The notes: generated from the letters alone by a model not told the origin. Shown: positions 21,965-33,622, counted from the first letter of the stretch. The stretch: 64,000 nt of DNA from Atriophallophorus winterbourni (GCA_013407085.1 JACCGJ010003058.1:27677-91676), one strand, 5' to 3'. A program made the numbers and translations.

Positions 21965-22012
21965 TTTGGTAACGTTTCGCTTCTGAAAACAGAAGCTTTG
22001 TCAGACCGAGGG
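21965..22012 (-). ncRNA. Hammerhead-ribozyme-like motif, copy 3
   Basis: Minus strand: CGGT, CTGACAA core (G8 to A), AGCTTCTG-TTTT-CAGAAGC stem II, GAA, ACGT-T, ACCAAAAA. About 190 bp 3' of the endonuclease stop. Stem III is the palindrome ACGT. Core mutation at G8 predicts inactivity. Confidence 0.6.
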
Positions 22013-22201
22013 TGTCGGTACGAACAGTGTTCAGGTTTAAATGGCAATTTCTTGACCAATCCTGAGTTCTCTAAGCTAGACATGGGAGATCAAGACAATT
22101 GATCACACCCCCTAAATGCTGTGTTCATCCATTAATTGTTTATTAAGTGTAGAGGTGTGAACAGTGTCTGCTGAGACATTGCTTACGCAATCATGTGCGC
22201 C

Positions 22202-22606
22202 TTAGGTGCTACGTTCGTTAATCATTATCCGCTGCAGAACCGAACGCCAGATTGTTGAGATATCCGCCCCATCCACCTTGTTCACCGCATTCCACCTAGC
22301 CGTTGTTATTTCAACAGCCTCGGTGTGAAGTCTTTCACAATAAAATTTCACACCCCGTCTTATCACTTCAAAGTTATCAAGATCTACGCTGTGTTCAGTG
22401 TTAAGCACATTTTCAGCTAGGGCAGAATCCCGAATCAGTGATTGATATTCACTGGGATTGCTTTCCACTCGTTTCCTGTGTTCGTTTACCCTAGTACAAA
22501 GTTCCCAAGACGTTTGCCTAATGTAAACACCCGCCCAACCCTGGCATTTGATTTTGTAAATGCAGTTTGTCGCACAACCTAAGTGAGTGCTATTTTTGAG
22601 AGGCAT
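22202..22606 (-). pseudogene. GIY-YIG endonuclease domain of a Penelope-like element
   Basis: An uninterrupted 134-codon frame: CATNCIYKIKCQGWAGVYIR, QTSWELCTRVNEHRKRVE, then SALAENVLNTEHSVDLDNF and EAVEITTARWNAVNKVDG, ending in ISTIWRSVLQ. The PLE nuclease normally has two C-x2/3-C pairs and GVYIGQT; here the fourth cysteine is W and YIG is YIR, so cleavage activity is doubtful although the frame is open. The corresponding part of copy 1 (about 815-724) keeps both. PLE endonuclease nicks target DNA to prime reverse transcription. Confidence 0.75.
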
Positions 22607-22677
22607 TAATACGGAGCGGAGAGTTCTACCTCACTTACATGTTTCTCCAATACCTGAACACTGTTCGTACCGACACA

Positions 22678-22725
22678 CTTGGTCTGATGAAGCTTCTGTG
22701 TTCAGAAGCGAAACATTACCAAAAA
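22678..22725 (+). ncRNA. Hammerhead-ribozyme-like motif, copy 4 (intact CTGATGA and GAA boxes)
   Basis: Plus strand: CTTGGT (stem I), CTGATGA at 22684-22690, AGCTTCTG-TGTT-CAGAAGC (7-bp stem II), GAA at 22710-22712, ACAT-T, then ACCAA (stem I return, pairs with TTGGT). It keeps all invariant core bases of a hammerhead. Stem III is reduced to ACAT, so the C-G pair present in the consensus ACGT is lost. It faces away from the endonuclease frame. Confidence 0.65.
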
Positions 22726-22799
22726 CGTGCTATAACCGTTTCACTGCAAACATTATTTTCATGATTGTAAATACAATTCTTAACCAAAGTTACCGACCA

Positions 22800-23955
22800 A
22801 GTCGAAACAGATTAACAAATGTATGTCCTGTGGAGCTATGCACTTGCAAATGTCTACCATTGTCGGAACTACGGTTTGCCATCTGTGGGGCATAAACAAA
22901 CACATTCATAAATTTTTGCAGGAACAATAAAAAAAGACTTCAGCTAAATTCGACTTTGTTAATGTTCAGCTTTTAATCTATTGTATAATCAATATTTTCA
23001 GTATTCTTACTATGAACCATGTATCGGTTTGCTGTAGGCAAGCTAAGAGAAATTGACTATTCAAGCGACATCTTTGTTTATCACGCAAACATAGGAAACA
23101 ATGTAAAACGTAGTCACCCAGTGAGTGTGGATCCTTTTAAAGAAAGTTAAAACTGCGTAGTTCATGGCTGGTGATAATATAATCATTATATAAAACAAAA
23201 TACAAATCATGGATTTAAAGATATTCAACAGAGTTTGTAATGCCAAGACACCTAAGGGTAAAACAAAGAGAGATAGTCGAAATCGTACTGGATGGTCCGG
23301 AGCAGCCTTCGGACAACAGCGGGAAATAAAGAACGAGTGAGCTGCCCCTCATTACTAAAGTGCTATCATTCTAAAAGCCGATACACCATTTAATATCATA
23401 CGATCAAAACGGTTAACATTGATAATGGTCCGATATCATGAAGTATTTGTAAATTGGCGTCCGAGAAGAGTGCGAACGATCTGTTGATAGTTGGCCATAA
23501 TGAACGAATCGGGAATGCAAAGTACATTGGAATCGAATCACTTGAAAATTTACCCGTTAGCCTTGTTTGTATTTTGACTGGTAATTTCCATCAGTCCTTC
23601 CACAAAAGCCATGTAATGACAGCACTTACATTAAACGGGCTGAATGTTGAATAAATATAAGTAACCTCACATAATTCAAGCCGTCATCGTGTTGGGGAAA
23701 GATATGAACAACAAGAGTCTGGTGTATGATTAATAAGCAAGAACAGTATATTTATTGGATCGAAAAGATCGTTTGATGACGGCCATTGTCAAACCGTAAT
23801 CTATCTCTTGATCTTAATTGTTATGTACCATAAGAATTCCAAGGTATTTTATCCGCCTACGAAACGTTAATTTATATCGTTTCAATTAGCTGATCTTTAT
23901 TTTGAAAACAAATATAATTGTAACCAAAGTTGGACGTTGAGACTACTGCTAATCA
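22800..23955. other. Intergenic, nothing recognised
   Basis: No exon or repeat family identified. Confidence 0.35.
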
Positions 23956-23959
23956 CGGT

Positions 23960-24110
23960 TCGTACAGAAAACTACGATGTTCAATTACAGAATCACATAG
24001 TGATTCTTGGACATTGAGCTTAGCATTTAACCACCGTTTCATGGTTTACTGAACCCAATCTCACAGTCTCCAGTTGTTGACAACAAACAGTCCGACAATG
24101 GTTGTGGTCT
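23960..24110 (-). repeat. Diverged copy of the foldback repeat family seen at 47.3-47.8 kb
   Basis: GGTTCGTACAGAAAACTACGATGTT, ACAGAATCACATAGTGATTC and TTGGACATTGAG (shown in pieces) match in order the arm at 47514-47604 read on the other strand, with the next block ACCACCGTTTCATGG also shared. Confidence 0.45.
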
Positions 24111-24358
24111 GTATGTACAGATGATGTGTGCAACACTATGCAGAGATAAGTGTAATTTTAATTTAGAAAATATTTTTTGGAATTAAATAATGTGACTGTT
24201 ATTATTATGCATACCAAACAACTTGCATTATTCAAAAAACTGTTCTCCAGATTTAGATCAAGTGACATGCTGAATCTAGCACTGGAATAAATAAATACCA
24301 TATATAGTATATATGCCACATTTGTAATAATCAATACGTTATAATACATGTCTTGCTT

Positions 24359-24673
24359 TTAGACAAGCTCTGTAGCTGCATGTTTTGTTGAACTGGTACA
24401 GTTTTTCATCAACAAACCACAGGATCGTTGCATCTTACTGGTTTCATTAACACCGAAGTGTAAAAATGACATGATTCCGCTTACTGGACACCCCATTATG
24501 CAATCAAACCAATTTCTCCGAATGACTTCGTTACTAATTAAAACAACCGTGTATGGTTGAACATCTACATGAGTCGTATTTTTCGGAATGTGCATCCACA
24601 TTAGCATTCGAACTTTAACGTCCGATTGCAATTCAACAGACGTATCTGCTATGTTATCGCCAACAGTGGGCAT
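24359..24673 (-). CDS. Hypothetical ORF, unknown function
   Basis: A 104-codon frame starting MPTVGDNIADTSVELQ, with DVKVRMLMWMHIPKNTTH, a hydrophobic patch (YTVVLISNEVI), WFDCIMGCPVSGIMSF and two N-glycosylation sequons (NTT, NET). Composition looks more protein-like than most frames nearby, but I recognise no family and see no convincing splice or polyadenylation signals. It may be an exon, an old transposon piece or chance. Confidence 0.2.
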   Translation of the reverse strand: MPTVGDNIADTSVELQSDVKVRMLMWMHIPKNTTHVDVQPYTVVLISNEVIRRNWFDCIMGCPVSGIMSFLHFGVNETSKMQRSCGLLMKNCTSSTKHAATELV

Positions 24674-24699
24674 AAATAAATCATAAACAAATACCTTTC

Positions 24700-27600
24700 C
24701 TATTTTGATTCTGGGATACGAAGAGAAGTGTACATCAATTCGAAAGTCAATAAATGTCTAATACGTTATTTTCACAGGATTCAAGGAAACCCGATGCATC
24801 TTTAAGAGGTGAAACCCGTGCTTCACACACACTTGACGAGTTTGTCCAAATGTATAGTTGAGAACAAAATTTCGCACGTCAGTCACCTCCACCATCATAT
24901 TCAACAACACAGAAGAACGCCACTTGGTCAGACAAGTTCAGTACACACATGATTACAATATTTATTATTGGAACAATATTTTCTACAAGGTTATTGCTGA
25001 TAGCGGGATTCGGTGAATGAGATGTATTCTACAGTTCTGACACTGATCATTGCACATGATTAAAGACGTTATATAAGGAAAACTCAGCTATCATCAAAAC
25101 ACTTCAGTAGAATTTTGGTTATCTACTGGATGAAAGACAATTGAACATTGTAGAGTTACAACGGGGTAATGATATATTCAATCATGGATCGATTCGACAT
25201 ATGAATTATTCGTGTTTATGAACTACTTAAATATTCACAGTAGTAAATCATTATGTTGCATTGATGTTGAATTTTCCCGGATGAAATAGATGCAAATGAG
25301 GATTTTTGGGTGAATTAATTTCATTTATCGCATTTTTATTTAAAAACATTTAATATAGATACACTGTAACCTATAAATTATTTTGTATCAGAAAACCAAA
25401 CTTAAAAATTCAGAAAAGTGTCTTCTTTGCTATCATTGGAGATCAGTTGCGCGTATTTAGCTTCAAACGCTACCACGATTTCATATGTCTGCGAAAAGTT
25501 AATTAGATAACCGCTAAAGGAACTAGCAGTGTTGGTGGCGATTTTCCATATGTTGTTTGTGATTTATGCATTCATGCCCAGTGACTTCAAATCTAAGTTT
25601 TAAATACACATTTTGTCATAAAATTGTAAATTCATGCATTGAATTTCGAAACATAAAACGGTCAAACATTACAACTATAATAATCAAATTCACCATTTAC
25701 GGCATGTCATAAGATGGCATTTTTAAACGTACTATTTTAAGTTAATATGTTCTGGATAGTTCTTCTTTGTAAGCTCCTTGTAGTGTCGGAGAGATAAAGG
25801 TTTGTATTGATAAATTTCTCTCTCAAAACACATCCAACATAATAGTAGTGATATTCATTTGTCTGAGGTCCGTCCTATATAGTTTACAATGAACTTTAAA
25901 ATGTAAACGACCATGTGATGTTTAGCTAATAACAAAAATCATGCAGCGGTAAAAAATTTAAGAAATTGCAGACAGCATTACATAATTGTTTAATGAAACG
26001 AATGTTGCTACTCCGTTTCAAATAACCAGAATGATAAATATTTATCATTTGGTTATATTTAATATCTCTGGAACAAACAAGTACTGATTTCTGAACTGCA
26101 ATGGGGAAAATATTGCTGATCTTTGCTTCCTTATAATAAGAGACAGTTTTTCTATGTATTAACGCAATTCAACTGTCAAGCAATTTGATGGCGATATTGG
26201 TGTAACACCAGGGTCCGTGATTAGGCCATTACTGTTCTGATTTGTATCATTGGGCTACAAACAAACGCTGCCATACCAACGATGTCAACTTTTAAACTAG
26301 GATAGAATCCACTACTAATTTTCTAAAGCTCTACTATGACCTGGGTGCATTTCGAATTGGCTACGATTCAACTTTTGAAAATGTGATGTATTGCAAAGTG
26401 TCAAGCCCATTGGGCATATCTCTTAATTGGAACAGAGGATTAGATCTGAACAACTTAAAAAAAACGTTATGGGTTCCGAATATGCGGTAAATTGAATAAA
26501 AACCGGCACGGCAACGTGGTTTACAAAAATGATGTTTTGCGTCATGAAAGATTTGCGAAACGTATTCGTCAATGCTCACAACTTGTACACGCCGAACCAC
26601 CTAAATGCATCGCATTCACGGCAGCAGATATTTTAATGATTGATAGAATATTCCATGCAATAACCAAACAGTTTATTAGCTTCCAGAAACTTACCTATCG
26701 CGATTAGTATAATAATTTGAACTCCAATGCAACATACGTGCAAAACAATACATAATCTAAACCATCCGTATGAATATTTATTTAAATATCGTTACTCTCG
26801 GAACCGGATAATATTTTTCTGTAGTTGCCACTTATCTTTCGAATGCACTATCTACTCGCATTGTCTAGAAACTTATTTGGATATGAGTTGATTTTTTGCT
26901 GAAAAACGATTTATCTGTGTAATAAATACTGGTGAATATTTAGCCAGGTTATATTTGGATTTAATTGCAAATTATTCAAGGTTATTATGAATTATTCCCT
27001 CTCTAAGTGTGGTAATGTTGAAACTGAACAAATTATGTTACTGTAAGTTTGTGTGGATTTAATGTTTTATCTCATACACCGATTTTCAACTAAATTGCTA
27101 AAACATCAACTATTTCTGCTTCTTGAAATTTTACTTAATTGTGTATTCAAGTCGGTTGATTTCGGCTGCTGACGTATGCAGAGAAGCCAAATATGTTGGA
27201 CTTGCTGGCCCTCACTTGAAATAATGTTATCCAAAATGTTATCTGGTTTCGGCAACGACATAAGAGCCTTGGACACAGTAAATAAACGCACAAATTATAT
27301 TGGATACAAGGACCTGCAGCAGAAACTAAAGATAGCACGAATTATTGCCCACACAATAAACAAACTTGCATTTCTTTCAAACTTTTTCATGAATCCACTG
27401 CAAGGGTCTGTCGTCGTAACATGATCAATGCACATACAAATGGAATTTGTGTTGAAAATAACGGTTGGAAATGATTGGCTAAAAAGATTTAAACTGGACG
27501 AGATATGAAATAAAAAGATGGCGATGGTTCAGTGAGACATTTATCGGCTTCAAATGTAAGTGTTGTATTCATTGTTCGAAATAGTATTGTATCAAATTTA

Positions 27601-27960
27601 TTCATTGAAACACAAATTAGCTCAGCACATGCCATACATGCCATATTTCTTGCATTACATGTTTAGAATTTGACTGTTTATTTTAACACGTTGATCAGAC
27701 GTCATGCCTGCTCACGCTGGAGATAGAGTTAAGCGACAGCTCCGATGTTGCGACCAACGAATGTTCTATAAAGGAACATTCCACAGGCAGCTGTTCGATC
27801 GAATGCCGTATGTCGGCTGCCACATTGTGGGAAAGAAGCTTGCTCCTAATTATAAATCGTAATTGCATTTGGTAATTTGGAATATTTTTCTGCGTTAAAA
27901 TTAACAATCTGGTGAAGGTTTTCACCGGGATAACAATGGGGATAATGCTTTCTATCTATT
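24700..27960. other. Intergenic, nothing recognised
   Basis: Over 3 kb of AT-rich DNA. Short frames on both strands (for example 26361-26600 minus, 27176-27424 plus) show no domain motif. No shared repeat recognised. Confidence 0.4.
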
Positions 27961-27969
27961 GAAGTAGTA

Positions 27970-28065
27970 AAATATTTAAAGATGCAAGATTGAAGATTTA
28001 TGGTGAATAAAGCAAATAGCTGTACAATACCATAGGATATACGTAAAACAGTTTAAGAAATCGTT
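27970..28065 (-). repeat. LINE 3'-UTR repeat, minus orientation
   Basis: GCAAGATTGAAGATTTATGG, GAATAAAGCAAATAGCTG and ATACCATAGGATATACG: nearly the same as 20160-20240 and, as complement, similar to the tail at 2519-2575. On the minus strand it follows the LINE remnant at 28365-29240 and probably is its 3' end. Confidence 0.6.
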
Positions 28066-28364
28066 ACTTTAATGTTTGTGTCTATGTGGAGGAGCAAAAT
28101 TATTTCAAATTGTTACACGGAGAGAGGAAATGTTGACCGAAAATCTATGTTTGTGTTTTTTTCCCAAGTTTGTGTGTAAGTGGGAATCACTAAGGGATTT
28201 CAGTAAACCGGGGCCAACACAGTAATATTCAACATAAGGTTTTTTGAATATCACTTTGTTTGAAGAGGAAACAATTTCTGGCAATAATCTCTTCCACAAA
28301 AAGCATACACGGACTGCGTAAATGTTACAGCGACAGTTTAATCGGGAATGTGGGATTTGAAAGG

Positions 28365-29240
28365 TCAGGTTGTGACTGCGAGATTCGGTAAAAAGGTGTC
28401 TGAGTGTGTTCCCGTATGTTTAGGTAAGCTCTCTTTGGAGGGTACACAAACCAACTCTGTCAGTTGCTGCCTAAAGGGTAGATTATGCAATCCAGTAACG
28501 AATGTAGTTGCTTCATGGTAAATCCTTGTGAGGAGCGAGATATCGTTTTTCATCCATGGTTTCAAGCCAGTACTGTATAGTCCACAGCTTACTATGGTTA
28601 ACTTCATTAATTGCCCTCCTGACGCTGCACACGAATTCGAAGAACAACACGTGGTGTTCACTTAGCCCCAGAAGACTCTACTATGCACTGACTCGACTTA
28701 CGCTGCTTCTGATATGAGAATCAAATCTAGAATTGAAGATTCTTCGGAACCATTTCTATCGAGTGGAAGAATTCACGTGGTTGTAAAAGGGAATGAGATT
28801 ATTCATCTCTCGGAATTTGTATTCAAGTGATTTCTGCATGTGCAATCTTTTGGTGTAAAGCTGCGGAAGGTTGAAATCACCTATTATCAGGAGTTACCTA
28901 TTATTTCTAGCAACATTTTGTTGTGGACGTCAGATTCCAAGCGCAAGCTACACTACATGATATCCTCCAGCTCAAATCGTGTATCATGAACCATTTTGCA
29001 GTGCAGACGCTGGTGGTAAGATACAGCTACTCCAACACCTGAGAGGTCTTACCGAAGCAGGATCATGTTGCAAGCTCACAATCATTCTCATGATTATACA
29101 ACCCAGTCTCGATTACAGCGATAATGTCAGCAGAAAACTGATTGCTGAAATGAGTTAATTTGGCTGTTTTGCTCCGCAAACACAGCGCATTTGTGTATAA
29201 ACAGTCAATACTGGTTTTGATATGTAGCGATGATTAGTGA
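28365..29240 (-). mobile_element. LINE remnant: apurinic endonuclease start joined to RT C-terminal region
   Basis: The minus strand at about 29215-29030 reads SIDCLYTNALCLRSKTAKLT, then SADIIAVIETGL, the typical start of the LINE endonuclease (N-A-x-S-L..K ... DII.I.ET.L). Later pieces are decayed, and at 28560-28450 the frame reads LLTRIYHEATTFVTGLHNLP and FRQQLTEL, which belongs after the RT domain. The RT core is missing, so an internal deletion joined the two ends. The matching 3' tail is at 27970-28065. Confidence 0.65.
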
Positions 29241-29314
29241 TGGTATCTATTGGCCCGACCAATGAAGGCCGGACCATTGTGGTTTTTTCGCTTCACTTCG
29301 GACGCTTCTGAGTT

Positions 29315-29635
29315 TTAGTTTTCGGTGTGTTTGTACGGCAATGCTTCAGATTGTGTTTCTGAGACGGCCTTAAATGTGCTCAGTCTGACGTCGCTAGGGA
29401 TAGTTTCCCTATGTGTACTGGGCCAAGTATGTCTGACGAAGTCTGTCATTGCACTGGTTACGGAAGTGAGTTTCAAGGGAGGTGATCCGTTGGCGTTGTA
29501 ATTTGATGACTCCCGAGCTCTTTTCATATCTGATATGTAGAGCCATTGTTTGTACTCGTGTCGTTTTTGTTTAAAAGCCTCCGTCGTACTTTTCTTTCCC
29601 ATCAGGGTATGTTGGCATAGATTCGAGTATTGCAC
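29315..29635 (-). pseudogene. Probable LINE ORF1 fragment
   Basis: A 106-codon frame directly upstream (minus strand) of the endonuclease start at 29240, with basic and Ser/Thr-rich content (KKSTTEAFKQKRHEYKQW, MKRARESSNYNANG). It is in the place of an ORF1 C terminus; assignment rests on position only. Confidence 0.4.
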
Positions 29636-29639
29636 TCGG

Positions 29640-30480
29640 GAAACTCACCTAGCAAGTTAGAGTTTAAAGGAACAGTTTCCATAACCCAATGACTGTTTAG
29701 TGTTATTTACAGTAGATGTGGTTCACCGAAATGTGGGGAGCTTGGATGACGAATCAAACGTAAAACTGTTGGAGGTCTGATGGTTTCTGAACCCATCATC
29801 GTACTTAGGTTGGACCATTGTTCTATATCATGTCTCTATTTATTCGCAAAGTGTGTTTCGTTTAATTCCTGCATGCTGGTACAGATTACACTGAAACGAT
29901 TTGAGTTCTTTTTGAGCTTTGGCCCTTGGATGTGGATCAGATGGTTTCAGCCGAACCATGTGATGCACGGACGGCTGGGTCTTCGCAACCTTGCTAATGT
30001 CAGATATAAGGCATACAAAAGCGAAAGCCGATCGATACAGAATTGACTGAATTTTATCTTCTATTCGGCGGTAGATGAGTTTCAGTAAGACTCTTGGGCT
30101 TCTCAGTTTTAAGATACAAGAAATATTGTATCGATTAAACTGAATATCACTTTCCTTGGTAGATTGTCAATAAATCACGGGTTACAAATTATGTTGTCTC
30201 AAATTGTGATATGAATCCAAGCAAAAAAAATATCAAAATCTCAATTGAAATAAATATTTTGGGGGTATTTCAGAATGGTAAGTATTTGAAGCTAATTTTG
30301 AGCATTGAATCATTTGTCCATCATAGGAAGTGTTTTGTTTTTCGCCATCAAAAGCCATGTAAATAGATACGCTAATTTAAGCTATCAGTGAGGTTGTGTG
30401 TGTTGAATCCTTCAGTCAATATACGCCATTGATGTATTTCGTACACGCATGATGACCAAATTCTGCACTGCGATTCAATT
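29640..30480. other. Intergenic, nothing recognised
   Basis: One 88-codon plus-strand frame at 29780-30046 with no family motif; no repeat identified. Confidence 0.35.
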
Positions 30481-30800
30481 CACTAAACATTCCGATTCGC
30501 GGGCTCAATCTCTCCGGAATTTCTCACAGCGATAGGCTATACTCGTCGGTCTGCAGTATTTTTACATTTTCTGCGTGATCTACTTTTAGCAGCAGATATC
30601 CTTATTTGCTCTTCTCCAGCTGAAATATGTTTCTAATGTTAGAGGTCAAGAGCCAGTTCTTCGTTAATGGTAGGATAAATAAGAGACACACTCATATATG
30701 GATTGCGAATCGATTTCTATCATGCGATCCGCACAAATGTCTAGTTCCTGATTCCACGTTTTCATAGTGTAGTACTTTTGGAATACAACCGTTTCCCGTT
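30480..30800 (-). mobile_element. LINE C-terminal fragment, strongly diverged, minus strand
   Basis: Plus-strand order GAGGTCAAGAGCCAGTTCTT ... TAGTACTTTTGGAATACAACC ... TTTCCCGTTATTT parallels GCGGTCAAGAGCAAGTTCTT ... TAGATCTTTTGGAATACGACC ... TTTTCCATTCG at 8910-9075. Probably one of the oldest copies of the family. Confidence 0.45.
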
Positions 30801-30954
30801 ATTTCAGCATGGCCCCGTCATCTTAAGTTGCGCGGTGGTAATACAGTTAACAAGCGATTTAGGGCAGTTTTAGAAAGCAATTCTGCTTTTGATACTTTGT
30901 CAATCCACGCCATACTCATATGCAATTGCTGCGCCATAAGTGAAAAAAACAATT

Positions 30955-31015
30955 GGTTTGTGATTATGGACTCCCGATCGGTCTCGAATATTTTCAATTA
31001 TTTTGTGTCTTTTCT
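30955..31015 (+). repeat. Remnant of PLE outer flank
   Basis: TGATTATGGACTCCCGATCG and GTCTCGAATATTTTCAA match the complement of 21885-21935, outside the hammerhead-like motif of PLE copy 2. No hammerhead box is left here. Confidence 0.45.
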
Positions 31016-31064
31016 CGATGACTCAGGTATCGCTGACACGCATGCACAAAAGTATACACGGGTT

Positions 31065-31845
31065 AAATAATGCTCCTAATCCCGTGAAACGTTTAAATCA
31101 GCTACGATAAATCTATTAGTGCTCAACAGAGTTACAACTCGCAAGAAAGCCACGTCTGGCGAATATCAATTAAGCTTACCCCTTCTCCATATATTTTCAT
31201 AGAATGATTCAAAATGATGTCAGTGGTAAAATACTTCTTGGCCACCAAACACCCTGGATCTTGTTAACGTTAATATCAATCAATGAGGAAAGATATTGTT
31301 ATTTGTAAACAAACTCATTAATTAAACAAGAATCTATGCGATCATCTATTTTCTTCTTTTGGTTGTGAAGACATTTCTGCATGTTCACGAGTGGCATATT
31401 CCATCATACATTCGTAAATATTTTTTGCTTTGGAAGCATATACGGCATGACCAGAAGCGGATCCCTTCTCACTCGATAGGCTTTGGTACTAAGTGATGTT
31501 AAGTACTTACGCTTATGGACCGGGCAACGAACAGATGACCAGATTTTAACAAACAGACTTCATCTAGAATGAATGATTTATCTAGCTTGACAATTTGCGA
31601 TTAAACCGATCATTTTCAGCTTATTGTCATTCTCACAACGCTAAGCAAGTCACTTGGTGACCGTAGTCTATCTGATATTCCGTATTCGCCTCTCAATTTT
31701 TTTTAGATCTTCAAAGTGGAACTCGTTGTCACACACGTGATAAACACTCGCTGATTTATTGACGATCAAAGTTGATTTAGAAAAAAAGGTGTGCTTGTAA
31801 GGCACTATTGAATAAGGTTAGCACGATCAACCTGTTCATTTTCAT
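31065..31845. other. Intergenic, nothing recognised
   Basis: No exon or family motif found. The last ~60 bases (AAGGTTAGCACGATCAACC) begin to resemble the SINE-like family. Confidence 0.35.
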
Positions 31846-31849
31846 GTGC

Positions 31850-32225
31850 TAAATGTTCCTGAACGAACTTACTCATTTGCATGCATCTCCATCACACACT
31901 CCACCACTGGTTTAGTGTTGTTTGCACTGATCATGTAGGATATCAATACGCTTAGGATCTCCATGTCTTGAAGCAGTACATAAACGGTAAACAAACTTAT
32001 TATCACCTGTTGGATAAATCCGGCAAGGTCAACCTCTCAAATCACAAGTGCGCAAAAACAGGTTGGTCCTAACGACTTTATCCAACGGTGACTTACACGG
32101 GCAACTTGTTTACCATTTTTCCACTGTTTCAAGACATGCGAATCCTGATCCTCTGTCCCTACAAACAGTAGGAAACCGATCGTGAGGTTGATGTGTGGGT
32201 GATTAAAACGCATGCAAATGTGTTT
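31850..32225. repeat. Inverted pair of SINE-like repeat units
   Basis: Left unit (about 31877-32055, plus): ATTTGCATGCATCTCCATCA, GGTTTAGTGTTGTTTGCACT, CATGTCTTGAAGCAGT, AATCCGGCAAGGTCAACC, AATCACAAGTGCG. Right unit (about 32056-32225, minus): GTTGGTCCTAACGACTTTAT, CCACTGTTTCAAGACATGCG, ending AAACGCATGCAAATG. The two meet tail to tail, so the ~350-bp structure can fold back on itself. Confidence 0.6.
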
Positions 32226-32229
32226 TGGA

Positions 32230-33005
32230 ATCTTATTTGATGTGCTAAAACACAGAATGAAGAAAACGTGCGAGATAAAATAGTTTATTTGTTTTTCTTA
32301 CTGTGCGGTCAAACAAACTGTTGTGAACAAGCAAGCAAAATGGAGCAAACGGAATTCCAATTGTTGCTATAACCACATTGATGCTGGTAGCGCATTTATT
32401 GATCATCTAAAAAGTTTGTTTTGTACAAGAACATATTTGCTTGTATTTCAATCATGTTTCATACTACCTTAACTCGCGCTGTTAGCACCGTTTCGGTACG
32501 GGCAGTGCGATCATCAGGTGCGTATAGTTGTTTACGAAATGAAAAGAAAAATACGTGTATTTTTCTCGTGGATGAGCTGATCTGGGGAACATAACGTATA
32601 GTTGGCTTACTCAGATTATGAATTGAGTTGAACAAGAGACATCGTTGCTTTTCATTTTCTCCGATGCGATCGATGAAAAAAACAATTATTCTATTCAATG
32701 TCACAGTATTTATTGTGCATCCTCATTCTATGTCAGTTTTCTGGAAATATGTTTCAAGGTTTTAGATTTATGGTTGCAATAGCATTCAGGTTTTAAATAA
32801 CCAAAGGGTCCAAATATATGTGAATATATATTTATATAGATTCATATAAATAATAGGAATCGGTCTTTGTGTTTGAGGTAAGAGATAAAAAGAACTTGTC
32901 AGTAATTGGGGGCGATATCAGGGTCAGTTTGCACAAAATCTTCAATCCATGATTTAAAAAAGATAAACTTGTGGAAGGAACTTTGTATGCAATCTTTTAG
33001 GACAA
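32230..33005. other. Intergenic, nothing recognised
   Basis: An 81-codon minus-strand frame at 32459-32704 has no recognisable motif. ATATATGTGAATATATATTTATATAG near 32814-32840 is a simple AT run. Confidence 0.35.
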
Positions 33006-33052
33006 TTTTGGTAACGTTTCATTTCTTAGACAGAAGCTCAGTGAGACCAAAG
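33006..33052 (-). ncRNA. Hammerhead-ribozyme-like motif, copy 5 (decayed)
   Basis: Minus strand: TTTGGT, CTCACTGA in place of CTGANGA, GCTTCTG ... AGAAAT, GAA, ACGT-T, ACCAAAA. Stem I and the ACGT palindrome are kept, the first core box is not. Confidence 0.4.
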
Positions 33053-33576
33053 GTGATTGGGAATATGGTCAATTAACCTTCCTCTGTTTTTGACCTTACC
33101 GCTGAGCAGCATATAGCAAACCAGAGGAGGGGTTGTCAAGCCACGTAGGCATATCCAGCAAAAGTGGCCGATTTGCCAAATACGGTAATGATTCGCGTCA
33201 ATCTGACACAAGTCAACACGGTCAAGGTCATTTGCCACCTTGGATCACATATGTGAAAGTATACAATAAATGGGGTTGAAGCTAAATGTTATTGCTCATT
33301 TGCATGCCCACATCCAGAATTGTCTCTAGACCAGCATTCGGTATACTTCTATTCTCATGTGAAGTTTCTGGAAGGTGTGTCTTATATAAACACCAGAATA
33401 ACCCTTACATTTGATTCTGTGAATGCTGATTCTAACGTTTGATAAAGGTCTTTTCTTTGAGATGCATCAGGACCAAACTGATAGTTTTCCCTTGCTTATA
33501 TGTCGTACGTTGGACGCCAGTTTCAAGCTTTTACTTCTTTCTTCATTCGAATTCGTAGGAGTTCTTAACTCTCACC

Positions 33577-33622
33577 ATTGATCTGACGAAGTTTCTGAGT
33601 CAGAAGGTAAACGTTACCCAAA
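33577..33622 (+). ncRNA. Hammerhead-ribozyme-like motif, copy 6 (decayed)
   Basis: Plus strand: CTGACGA core intact at 33583-33589, stem II AGTTTCTG-AG-TCAGAAG, then GTAAACGTT with one extra base in the GAA box, then ACCCAAAA. Confidence 0.45.

Larger units (their letters stand above)
21885..22790 (-). mobile_element. Penelope-like element, endonuclease segment between inverted hammerhead-like motifs (copy 2)
   Basis: The body is a GIY-YIG endonuclease frame on the minus strand (22606-22202). It is bracketed by hammerhead-like motifs in opposite orientation (minus at 21965-22012, plus at 22678-22725) and by an outer inverted repeat: the ends carry ATTTTCATGATT(A/G)T(G/A) and ATAACCG blocks in mirror order (about 21921-21955 and 22731-22770). 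The same layout, with less of the endonuclease left, is found at 33006-33670. RT is missing, so this is an internally deleted or truncated element. Confidence 0.75.
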
